Shown here piece by piece: positions 12,288 to 23,700 of a stretch of DNA of 64,000 bases (positions within the stretch are counted from its first letter, which is position 1; each line of letters opens with the position of its first letter). The translations under genes were made by a program, and so were the position numbers. The stretch lies in assembly GCA_004431415.1 (NCBI GenBank), contig QPMI01000062.1:530339-594338 (forward strand), read 5' to 3'. The notes beneath the pieces are model-generated. The model did no database searches and was not told where the DNA came from. It worked only from the letters and a program-made list of their open reading frames with translations. The DNA comes from Cyanophora paradoxa (Eukaryota > Glaucocystophyceae > Cyanophorales > Cyanophoraceae).

Positions 12288-15200
12288 AGCGACTCCGCCA
12301 CCACGTTCGCCGTCAGCGCCTGCCCCGCCCCCGGCTCGGCTCGACCTGAGGGAGCGGCGCCGGCCGCAGCGCCGGCGGGCGCACGACGATGGCGGAGGGC
12401 GGGCCCCCGTCTCCCCCGCCGCCTCCTGCCCCGCCCGTCAGCGCGCCTGGCGCGGGGCGGGGCAGGCGGGGCGGGGCGGGGCGGGGCGGGCCAGGCGGCG
12501 GATCTCGCGGGTGGCCCCGTCCCGTCCAGCACCGGCATCTGCCCCCGGCCGGCGGCGTCACGGGGGCGGGGGTACAGGCGCGCGGGCCTCGGGCGGGGGT
12601 ACGCGCCTCCATGTCCATGAAGACGACTCTGTACGGGGCGTCGCCCCGCGCCGCCCTGCGCCCCCGTGAGCCGAAGCGGCGGGGGCCAAAGCTACAGACG
12701 AGGTGTACCGGGCGCGGACGCGATCGAGGGCCTCGGCGCCGTGGGCGGCCTCGTCGCACGCGAGGCCGCCCTTCTTCAGCAGCGACGCGCACACCTTCCG
12801 GCTGCCCGCGAGGTGAGGGCCGGCCGGCGGGCGGGAGGCACTGGACCCGAGGGGCGGGGCGGGGCGGGGCGGGGCGGGGCACTTGAGGTCCACGTCGTCG
12901 ACGACCCTGCGCCGGCGCGTCGGCTAAGGCGGCGGCGGCGGCGGGGAGCGGGGGGCCGGCGCACAGGATCCCCGGCTGCTCGGCCGGCCGCTCCGCCGCC
13001 TCCGGGGCCCCCGGCGGGGCCCGCAGGTCGGAGGCCGCCGCCCCCGCGCGCCCCTCCGGGGCCGGCGCCTTGCGATCAGGAGGGGCCGGCGGGGGCGGCT
13101 CCGGCTCGGGCGCAGCCGCCGGCAGCTCGGGCTCCGGCTTCGGCTCCGCCGTGCCGGGAGTGGAGGGCACGGCGGCCTCCCGCGGGGCCCGGGCGGGGGC
13201 GGCGGGCTCGAGGGGGCCGCCGCGGGCGGCCGGGCGTCCGGCCGCACCTCGATCACCGCCGCCTCCGCCTCCGCCCCCGGGGCGCCCTCGTGCACGGTCC
13301 CGAGGCCGCCGCCCGCCCCGTCCGCCGCCGATGGCGTCTCGGCCTCGGCCCCCACCTTCGCCTCGGTCTCGACTTCTTCCTTCACCTCGAGCTCCGCCTC
13401 GGCAGGAGCGGTGGCGGGGGCGGCGGCGAGGGCCTCGAGGGCGCGCTGGAGCGTCTTCACGAACTTGTGGTACCGCACCTGCCGCGCGGGAGAGCCGCCG
13501 CTCAGCTTGCCGCGGCCGGCGCCGCGCGGGGCGGAGCAGCGCGCACGGGCTTCACGAGGGGCAGCTTGGAGACGAGGGCGGGGCCGGCCTCGCCCTCTGG
13601 CGGCGGCGAGGCGCGCTCCGGCACAGCCTCGCTCGCGCACGCGCAGACCGAGGGCTGCCGCGAAGACGAGCGCTGCCGGTGCGCGCGCGCGGAGCGCGGG
13701 ATGGGCGGCTCCAGGCACACCAGCGAGGCGGCGGCCGAGGCGGCGGCGGCGGCCGCGGGGCGGCACGGGACCGACTCGTCGAGCACGAGGAGGGCGCGGG
13801 GCGGGCGCGGGGCCGCCGGGTCGGGCGGCGGCTCGTCGGGCGGCGGGCGCCGGAGGCGGGGCGGGGCCAGCCGGCGGAGCGCGCGTACTCGAGGACGATG
13901 GCGGCGACCTCGGGGTCTGGGTGGACGACCCAGAGCAGGGGGTACTCGGCGAGGCCGGCGGGAGGGCGAGGCGGGGCGGGTAGAGCGGCGGCGGCTCGTG
14001 CAGGTGCCGCCGCGGGGCAGCGTGGCGAGCGACGGCGCGTCCTCCAGCCGCGCCGCCGCCGGCCCCGGCGCCACCTCCTCGTCCTCCGCCTCAGCCTCGT
14101 CCCCGCCGAATCCGCCGGGCTGGGCGGGCGGCCCGCCGCATTCGCCGACCAGCGGGAGCGGCACCTGCGGGCCCGGGCGTCAGGGCGCGGGCTGGCGTGC
14201 GGGGCGGGCGGGCCGGCGGGCAGGCCTCGACGGTGAAGGTGGAGCCGACGCCGGGGGCCGACTCGACGGAGACGGTGCCGCCCATCAGCTCCGCCAGGCG
14301 CTTCACGATCGGCAGGCCCATCCCCGTGCCCCCGTACAGCCGCGTCACGCTCTGGTCCGCCTGCGCCACCGCGTCAGGGGCCGGGGCCGAGGGAAGGGCG
14401 TGAGGGTACGCGAGCGCGCCTGGGCGTAGTCCTGGAAGATGCGGTCGATGCCGGCCGGGTCGATCCCCAGCCCCGTGTCCTTCACCTGCCAGCGCGCCTC
14501 GGGCGAGACGGGGGGCGGGAAGGCAGACAAAAGGGGGCACGTCGATGTGGAGGCGCGTATGGACGCGGACGAGAGCGGTGGCGGGCCCCGCGGGGAGCAC
14601 CTCGCAGGCCACGATCACGTGGCCCTTGCGCGTGAACTGCGCCGCCTGAGGGGTCCAGGCGCCGGCGGGAGGGGTACAGCGGGAGGCGCGCCTTGATCCC
14701 GTTGTACGCGAGGTTCATGATGATCTGGCGGGGGGTCGGTGGGGTGGGGCGGGGCGGGACGGACGAGGCAAAACCGGCACCTGCCTGCGGCCGGAGTCAG
14801 GCGGGGCGTGAGACAGGGGCGGGGAGGGAACGGCTTACTTGAGGCGGCAGGGGTCGCCGACGAGGCGCGGGCAGCGCTCGCATTCCCTCGGGGGCGGGAT
14901 GAACGACGCCAGCTCGATGCCCTGCGCGGGCGGACGCGCGGTGAGGCGGGGGCGGAGCGCCGGGCGGCTTTGAGGGACGGGCGGGGGGACCTTGGAGAAG
15001 GCGGTGGGGGCCACGACCTGCCGGCGCCGGCGTGCACGTGAGGGAGGCGGCGGGAGGTGGGCGGCGAGCGGCGGGCGTCGGGCGGCGGGCGGCGGGAGGT
15101 GGAGGCGGGTTTTGGGGGTACACCGCGCCTCGATGAGCTCCTCGACGACAGGGCGGAGGTCGAAAGGAACGGCTTCGAGCTCGACCTTGCCTGCCTCGAT

Positions 15201-18200
15201 CTTGTGCAGGTCCAGCAGGTCTGGCGGGCACGCGCGGTGAGGAGGGGAGGGAAGGGAGGAGGGGGGCAGAGGCGCGCCGTTGACGATGACGAGCATCTGG
15301 GCGGGGCGGGGCGGAGCGGGCGGTCGGAGACCGGCGGGCGGGCGGGGGCGGCCCTGCCCGGACGGACCTGCTCAGAGCAGGTGTGGATGGCGTGGCTGAG
15401 CTCGCGCTGCTCCTCGTCCAGCGCCGTCTCCCCCAGCAGCTCCCCCAGCCCCAGCACCCCGTTCTGCCCGCAGCCGCGAGCTCAGACGGGGCGGGACGCG
15501 TCGCTTCGATTCAAGGGAGGAGGAAGGGGCACCAGGGGCGTGCGCAGCTCGTGGATGGTGTACGCCTGCGCACGAGGGCCCCGGAGCGTCGGCGGGACGA
15601 GGGGCGGGGCGGGCGGCGAGGAAGCGGCGATACTAAAGATGCTTCAGCAGCTGAAGGCGCACGAGGAACCTGCTCTTGGTCTCGTTGATCGCCTCCGCCT
15701 CGATGCGCCGCCGCTTCTCCGTGATGTCCTGGCAGACGAAGTGAGGCGCGGGAGGGAGGGGCAGGCCGGAGAGGCCGCTGGGGCGCCGGGCGCCTGCCCG
15801 ATGGCGACGGCGCCGATGACGGCGCCGCGGGCGTCGCGGCGCGGCGTGGCGGAGAGGAGCAGGCGGAGGTCGTCGCTGGTCGGGGGCACGCGGAGGCAGA
15901 GCTCGGCGGGGGCCGCCCCCGCCGCCTCCTCGCCCCCCCGCAGCGCGCGCGAGAAGAGCGCCTCGGCGGCCGCCCGGTCCTCGGGGGCCACCAGCTCGAG
16001 GAGCCCTCGCCCGAGCATCCGCCCTGCGGCCCGCCCCGCATCGGACCAGGGAGGGAGCGCAAGCGGGAGGGGAGGAGCGCTCGCCCTCGGGGATGCCGGT
16101 GAGGCGGGCGGCGGCCCAGTTCCAGCCGGCCACGCGCAACTCCAGGTCCACGATGAAGATCGGCGCCCCCGCTGTGCCGCCGCCGCCTCAGAGGCGGCGG
16201 GGCAGGGGCGGGGGCGGGCGCGCCGGTCTCGAGGATGCGCTTCATGTCCTCGCTGGCGACGCGCGCCCGCCGCTCGCTCTCCACCAGCGCCCGCTCCATC
16301 GTCTGCGCCCCCGCCGCGTCGGACCGGGCGGCCACGAAAGGGGCCGGGCCAGGCTGGGGCCGCGCGCCTTGCGCTGGGAGATGTCCCGCACGACCAGCAC
16401 GAGCTGCGCGGCCGGACGGGCTCAGAGCCGGCGGGTGGGGCGGCGCGGCGCAGGGGGCGGAGCGCGCCAGCGAGCTCGCTTCGCCGTCGTACTGCATGCG
16501 CCCGACGGAGATCTCGACGGGGAAGCGCCGAGCCGCGTCGGCCGGGGCCGAGACGGCCGGCGGCGCGCGCAGCGCCTCCGCCTCGAGCACGGAGAGGCCC
16601 CCGCGGCCGGCCGCCGCCAAGAACGACGACATGGCCGTCGTGTACTGCGGGCGCGGTGGGCGAGCCGGTGACGAGCGCGGGGCGGGGCGGGGCACCTCGG
16701 GGGCGAAGTACTCGAGGACGGAGGCGGGGGCGCCGGCGCCGGGCCCCTCCCGCTCGCCGGCGCCGGGCGCGGGGTTGATCTCGCTTGGCCCAGTGCGGAA
16801 CATCGCGCGCGCGCTCTCGTTCATGTGCGCCACCGACCCGTCGGGCCGCACGACGAGCAGTGCGTCCGAGATGCCGCCCATGATCTGAGCAGGGGCCGGC
16901 GTGAGCTCGAGGGGCCGGCGGGGCGGGCGGGGCGGGGCGGGCCCGGATGGCGTGCTTCATCTTGGCGAAGGCCTCGCCCACCTGCGAGGCCGGCCGCCAG
17001 CCGCCGTGAGCGCCGCGTCTCGGGCCGCGAGGGGCGCCGGGCGGACGTCACCTGGTCCAGCTCTCGGATCGAGGACGTCGGCCGCGCGCTGCTCTCTACC
17101 TCCGCTTTCGGCGGCGGCGCCGAGGGCGCAGGTGCAGGTGAAATAGCGATCGGCAGGGCGGGCAGCGAGGGGCGCCGGACGGAGGGCGGCAGGTCGGCGG
17201 AGGTGGCGAGCAGGACGGTGGGGGCGTCGGCGCCGGCGGGCTCGGGCGCCCGGGGGTATGTGGCCGGGGAGGAGGGGGGGGCTTCGGAAAGCGGCCGACC
17301 GTGGCGAGCAAGGCCCGACCCGCGGCGGCTGAGCTGCGGTCCCGCGGGGGCGGCGCCTGCGCCGCGGCTGGGGGTCATGGCCATGGGTGCTCCGCCCCCA
17401 CCCGAGGGGCCGGGGCGCGATCTGCGGCAAGCCGGTGAGCGACGGCCGCGGCGGCATTCGGAGGCGCGCGGGAGGGGCGGGTCGCACGGCTTAGGGGGCG
17501 GCCGCGGGCCGTGGGAGTCCGAGAGGTCGAAGAAGGAGATGTGGTCGAGCTCGTCCCGGAACCGCTGCATGGCCCGCCACACCTGCCGCCGGCCCCGCAC
17601 CGGAGTAAATGAGCCGCTCCAGCCCCGCGGGGCGCGAGGCACGGAGCGCGGGGCCGGGGCCGGGGCTGTCGCGGGCACCTCGAATATGACGAAGGCGCTG
17701 AGGAGGAGGGCCAACGCGCAGGAGACGCCCGACACGATCGCGTTCGCCACCGTCAGCCGCCGCACGTTCCCCGTGATGTCTGCCCCGCCCCCGTCAAGCT
17801 GGAGATCTCAGCGCCGAAGAGCGAGAAGCCCAAGGGGGCGCGCCGCTCTCGGGGGCGGCGACGGCGACGAGGAGGCTCAAGGCGAGGGTGTCGTTGAAGG
17901 TGCCCAGGACCTTGAGCCAGCGGCCCACGAAGTCGTCCTTCCCCACCTTGAAGCTCAGCGCCTGCGCGCCGGGCGGAAAGGAATTAGAACTAGATCGAGC
18001 GGGGCTGGGCCAGGCGCACGTGCTCCTCGTCGATCTCGTCGTAGGCGGCGGGGTCGAGGCTGGCGTTGCCGTGGAGCGCGTGCACGTCCCCGGGCAGCGC
18101 GAGGAGGAGCGCGCGGAGCTCAGGGTCCGCCAGCTCCGGCGTCGGCACGAACTCGTTGCTCGTCCCCTGCTCCAGCACCAGCGGACCCCGCCGCATCAGG

Positions 18201-19870
18201 ATCTCCGGGTTCTGCCGAGAGTGTCGGCTGAACGCGCGGGCGCGCGAGTTCCGCGGGCCGGCCCGTCGCGCACACGCCAGCCGATGGCGCGGCGGGCCCC
18301 CGTGTTGTCGTCGGCCACGATCGCCGTGAAGCCTGCGAAGGAGGGCGCTAACGAGGCCGGAGGGGCCCCGGAGCAGGGCGCCGGCGGACCGTTCTCGGCG
18401 ACCCGCACGGAGGAGAGGTATTCGGAGATGCCGAAGGACTGGAACCCGATCGTAACCTGCGCCAGCCCGCCCGCCGCCCGCGGTCGCCATCAGGATAGTC
18501 TGCCTTCGATCGGGGCGCGGCGCTCGGGCGCGCCACGGCCTTGAGGCCCTCGCTGCCGTTCGTGACGGCGGGCCGCGGGCGGTCTGGGGGCGAAACCGCG
18601 CTCCGGGTGACCGAGGGGGAGGGCCTGCCGCCGTGACTGTAGATCGGCGTGGCGTAGATGAAGCCGCTGCGGCCAAAGACGAAGGGGATGGCGGGGGTCC
18701 AGATGGGCGCCCCGCTGGCGACGGCGCTCTTGTAGAAGGGGCGCGTCCTGAAGTCGTACGAGTCGTTGCGCACGACGTCGAAGGCGGAAAGCTCGCCCGT
18801 CGCCCGGTCCACGTACGACGTGAAACGGTCCACGACCTGCACCCGCCGCCACAGAGCGTCGGGGAACAAGGTCGCGAGGGCGGCACTGGTGGCGGCTGTA
18901 GAGCTGGGCGCGCGTGCCTGGGAGCCGGCGGCGGCGGACGCCGTGGCGTTGATGCGGTACTCGATGACGCTGTGCGCAACAAAGCGTCATGATCAGCGCC
19001 AGCTGCAGGGGCCGGCCGTCGGGCCGGCCGCACCTGGTCGGGAGGAGGGCTTCTGGGTGTTTCCTCACGAACTCCGGCGCCTCGCGCTTCACCAGCATAG
19101 ACTCGCGATTCGGGAGCCCCACGCTGTAGTATTCGAAAGTTTCGTAGCCAGGGACAAGTAGTTCGGATATGTAGATCGCCGCTATCTCGGGAAAGTTTGC
19201 TGACGTGATGGTCTCCTCGTCGCCGACTGTGGCGCGAACGGAATTGCTTGCCCTTCGCACCGGCCGCGGGGTCGTCAGTGAGGGCCGGGCGCGGACCGCG
19301 GTGGCGCGGGGCTCAATCGCTGCGCTCACCGCGCGGCAGCGCGTTCCGTTCTGTTGATTAACGACCCGACATGCTCCTGCAGACGGTACCCGATCTGGTC
19401 GAGAAAGTAGGAGGACAGGCGCTCGGCGCTTCGTTCGGCGTAGTGGTTCGAGACGACCGTAATGATCTGCGCGGAAACGATCGGACATCATGCCGGGGTG
19501 ATGGAACAAGCCAGGATGATGGGACACGGACAAAAGCGCGCAAGATCCCGTGCGCGCGGGACTCCGGACGCGGAAAGAAGTGCCTAGGAACACAATATAG
19601 AGGCATTGCACAGCTGCGGGCGAGCGAGCGCGCGAGCGCCCAAGCTGCAGGCGCCCAGAGCACGCGCACCACAGTCGAAGAGATAAGCAAGAAGAGGAGA
19701 GCTGCGCACACAAAGGAAGCTTCAGGCACAAGCACGGCGGTACGCGTACGACCTAGCGCGTACACGGACGCGTAAAGCGAAGGGGACATTGACGCACCGG
19801 GGAAGATGACGGAGACCAAGCCAACGCGTACTTTCGTGCCCCGCAGACGCTGCAGGAAGGCTCGCATCAT
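12102..19870 (-). CDS. Membrane hybrid sensor histidine kinase, copy 1
   Basis: This is a two-component phosphorelay receptor. Coding order from 19870: a signal anchor spliced from two exons (VGLVSVIFP + [11 protein letters not shown]); a dCache-like sensor ([77 protein letters not shown]); membrane segments near 17.69-17.95 kb ([20 protein letters not shown]); a HAMP-like linker ([20 protein letters not shown]); PAS 1 (16.5-16.9 kb, [20 protein letters not shown]); PAS 2 (15.7-16.24 kb); HisKA with phosphoacceptor His in HELRTPL (about 15.55 kb); HATPase with N box [10 protein letters not shown]1 DTGLGI, F box FQDY and G2 GGTGMGLP (14.2-14.7 kb); a degenerate receiver (13.4-13.95 kb); and a true receiver with VVDDVDLNRK, VVFMDME and LLAKPVRKDDV. 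Catalytic boxes are intact. About twenty introns are present. The start is set by alignment with copies 2 and 3. Confidence 0.88.
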
Positions 19871-19938
19871 TCCGAATGCACTCCCGGGCTGCAATGCGTT
19901 CCGAAATATTCGTATCCCGGAGTTCGATTGACGTACCC

Positions 19939-19946
19939 GTACCCCC
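19939..19946 (-). promoter_or_regulatory. GTACCCCC promoter box, kinase copy 1
   Basis: GTACCCCC (GGGGGTAC on the coding strand) lies about 69 bp upstream of the start codon. The same box occurs at comparable distance before copies 2 and 3. Confidence 0.5.
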
Positions 19947-20709
19947 AGAATTTGATCCAAGCGCTAGCCAAGCGATGCAAATGTGAGCTCGATGCAATGC
20001 ATAGCGCTAACAAATGGCACGAAAGCAAAGCATGCGCAAAGCTCGCGCATGCCTGTAAATTGAATGAGACAGTACAGTGCCGTGGAGGGACGGGCGCGTA
20101 CGCGTGGCTTGCTGTGTCAGAAGAGCCTAGTTTACGGTGCGGCTAGGCGTGGCCATGCGTGCTGTGCAGTTCTAGCAGGCTGGCGGCGAGAGCGAGCAGA
20201 GCTGGTACTTCCAGGAGCAAGCACAAGTGCCGGGTACAAGTGTGTCACCCGAGGTGTGTGCCCGGGAGGGGTACATGAAAAGTATTGGGGGTCCAATCGG
20301 CGCACTCAATACGAGCGCTGCGGAGACTAGGCCAAGCACTACGAGTAACGCGACTCGGGGTGCCGGCTCCTGACGGCATAAATTTTTTTTTGGTGAATTA
20401 CCGGCCACAGTCTCTAGACACCAGCACTGCGGGGGCTGCCCAGGGGGCATAAAGACAAAAAAGCAAAATAACTAAGACAAGAGCACGAAGAAAGATAAGA
20501 CAAAGAGCCAAAATCGACAATAAAAAAGGAAAGACACAGAGCTCGAAACAGATCGATAGCGAGAAGAGACGATAAATCGAGCAGATCTAGGGACAGAGGA
20601 GAACTGACACGACGGCATAAAGCCGTGAGGCAATATGTGTCTTAATTAATATATATATTGCTTAAGTTGATATCTGGCCTGCGCGCGCATGCAGATAGGC
20701 GCCCCGGCA
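19947..20709. other. Intergenic region between kinase copies 1 and 2
   Basis: About 760 bp. The left part is promoter-side sequence of copy 1. Positions 20450-20640 are a purine-rich, A-rich low-complexity stretch on the + strand (repeated AAGACA/GAGA words), followed by TTAATTAATATATATATTG. I see no gene. Confidence 0.55.
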
Positions 20710-23700
20710 CTACGGCGGCCGCGGGGCCCCTGCGCCGGGCTTGGGCCGGCGCCAGGCGGAGAAGCGCTCGACGGTGCCGAGCACGTCGTCCTTCCGCACC
20801 GGCCTGCAGGGCGGGGCGGGTCAGGTCAGAGCGGGCCGCGGGGCGGGGCGGGGCGGCGCGCTTGGCGAGGAGGGCATCCATGCCGGCGTCGAGGCAGCGC
20901 TGCAGCGACTCCGCCACCACGTTCGCCGTCAGCGCCTGACCCGCCCCCGCCTCGACCCGAGTGAGCGGCGCGGCACGCGGCGGGCGCGGGCGCACGACGA
21001 TGGCGGAGGGCGGGCCCCCCGTCTCCCCCGCCGCCTCCTGCCCCGCCCGTCAGCGCGCCTGGTGCGGGGCGGGGCGGGGCGGGGCGGGGCGGGCCAGGCG
21101 GCGGATCTCGCGGGTGGCCCCCGTCCCGTCCAGCACCGGCATCTGCCCCCGGCCGGCGGCGTCACGGGGGCGGGGGTACAGGCGCGCGGGCCTCGGGCGG
21201 GGGTACGCGCCTCCATGTCCATGAAGACGACTCTGTACGGGGCGTCGCCCCGCGCCGCCCTGCGCCCCCGTGAGCCGAAGCGGCGGGGGCCAAAGCTACA
21301 GACGAGGTGTACCGGGCGCGGACGCGATCGAGGGCCTCGGCGCCGTGGGCGGCCTCGTCGCACGCGAGGCCGCCCTTCTTCAGCAGCGACGCGCACACCT
21401 TCCGGCTGCCCGCGAGGTGAGGGCCGGCCGGCGGGCGGGAGGCACTGGACCCGAGGGGCGGGGCGGGGCGGGGCGGGGCGGGGCACTTGAGGTCCACGTC
21501 GTCGACGACCCTGCGCCGGCGCGTCGGCTAAGGCGGCGGCGGCGGCGGGGAGCGGGGGGCCGGCGCACAGGATCCCCGGCTGCTCGGCCGGCCGCTCCGC
21601 CGCCTCCGGGGCCCCGGCGGGGCCCGCAGGTCGGAGGCCGCCGCCCCGCGCGCCCCTCCGGGCCGGCGCCTTGCGATCGGGAGGGGCCGGCGGGGCGGCG
21701 CCGGCTCGGGCGCCGCCGCGGGCAGCTCGGGCCGGGCGGCGGCTCCGGCGCGCGCTCCCCTCCGGGTACGGCGGCCTCCCGCGGGCCCGGGCGGGGGCGG
21801 CGGGCTCGAGGGGGCCGCCGCGGGCGGCCGGGCGTCCGGCCGCACCTCGATCACCGCCGCCTCCGCCTCCGCCCCCGGGGCGCCCTCTTGCACGGTCCCA
21901 AGCCCGTCCTCCGCCCCGGCCGCTGCCGGAGGCGCCTCGGCCTCCGCCCCCACCTTTGCCTCGGCTTCCGGCCCGGCCTTCGCCTCCGCCTCGGCCTCGG
22001 CGTCGGCGTCGGCGGCGGGGGCGACGGATTCGGCGGCAGCGAGGGCCTCGAGGGCGCGCTGGAGCGTCTTCACGAACTTGTGGTACCGCACCTGCGCACC
22101 GCCCGACAGTCAGCTTGGACCGGCCGGCAGCGGGGCGGAGCAGCGCGCACGGGCTTCACGAGGGGCAGCTCGGAGACGAGGGCGGGGCCGGCCTCGCCCC
22201 GGGGCGGCGCCAGGGTGCACTCCGGCGGGGCCTCGCTCGCGCACGCGCGGACCGAGGGCCGCCGCGAGGTCGAGCGCCGGCGGTGCGCGCGCGCGGAGCG
22301 CGGGATGGGCGGCTCCAGGCACACCAGCGAGGCGGCGGCCGAGGCGGCGGCGGCGGCGACGGGGCGGCACGGGACCGACTCGTCGAGCACGAGGAGGGCG
22401 CGGGGCGGGCGCGGGGCCGCCGGGTCGGGCGGCGGCTCGTCGGGGCGGCGGGCGCCGGAGGCGGGGCGGGGCCAGCCGGCGGAGCGCGCGTACTCGAGGA
22501 CGATGGCGGCGACCTCGGAGTCCGGATGGACGACCCAGAGCGGGGGGTACTCGGCGAGGCCGGCGGGGAGGGCGAGGCGGGGCGGGTAGAGCGGCGGCTG
22601 CTCGTTCGTGTGGCGGCGCGGGGGCAGCGTGGCGAGCGACGGCGCGTCCTCCAGCCGCGCCGCCGCCGGCCCCGGCGCCACCTCCTCGTCCTCGGCCTCA
22701 GCCTCGTTTCCGCCGGGGCCGCCGGGCTGGCTGGGCGGCCCGCCGCATTCGTCGACCAGCGGGAGCGGCACCTGCGGGCCCGGGCGTCAGGGCGCGGGCT
22801 GGCGTGCGGGGCGGGGCGGGCCGGCGGGCGGGCCTCGACGGTGAAGGTGGAGCCGACGCCGGGGGCCGACTCGACGGAGACGGTGCCGCCCATCAACTCC
22901 GCCATGCGCTTCACGATCGGCAGGCCCATCCCCGTGCCCCCGTACAGCCGCGTCACGCTCTGGTCCGCCTGCGCCACCGCGTCAGGGGCCGGGGCCGAGG
23001 GAAGGGCGTGAGGGTACGCGGAGCGCGCCTGGGCGTAGTCCTGGAAGATGCGGTCGATGCCGGCGGGGTCGATCCCGAGCCCCGTGTCCTTCACCTGCCA
23101 GCGCGCCTCGGGCGAGGCGGGGGAATGGTAGGCGGGCGGGTGGGGCACGTCGATGTGGAGGCGCGTGTGGACGCGGACGACTGCGGCAGCGGGCCCCGCG
23201 GGGAGCACCTCGCAGGCCACGATCACGTGGCCCTTGCGCGTGAACTGCGCCGGCTAAGGGGCGCGGGCGGCGGTGGGAGGGGTACAACGGGAGGCGCGCC
23301 TTGATCCCGTTGTACGCGAGGTTCATGATGATCTGGCGGGGGGTCGGCGGGGCGAGGCGGGGCGGGACGGACGAGGCAAAACCGGCACCTGCCTGCGGCC
23401 GGAGTCAGGCGGGGCGTGAGACAGGGGGCGCGGAGGGGGCGGGCTCACTTGAGGCGGCAGGGGTCGCCGACGAGGCGCGGGCAGCGCTCGCCCGCGCTCG
23501 GAGGCGGGATAAACGACGCCATCTCGATGCCCTGCAGGGGCGGATCCGGACGAGCGGTGAGGCGGGGGCGAAGCGGCGGGCGGCTTTGAGGGACGGGCGG
23601 GGGGACCTTGGAGAAGGCGGTCGGGGCGACGACCTGCCGGCGCCGGCGTGCACGTGAAGAAGGCGGCGGGAGGCGGGTTTTGGGGGTACACCGCGCCTCG

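Noticed and set aside
12666-14429. 587-codon open frame on the + strand
   Set aside because: It is antisense to the kinase copy 1 receiver and HATPase exons. Its Arg/Gly/Ala-rich composition is what GC-rich shadow frames give. The minus strand carries recognisable domains.
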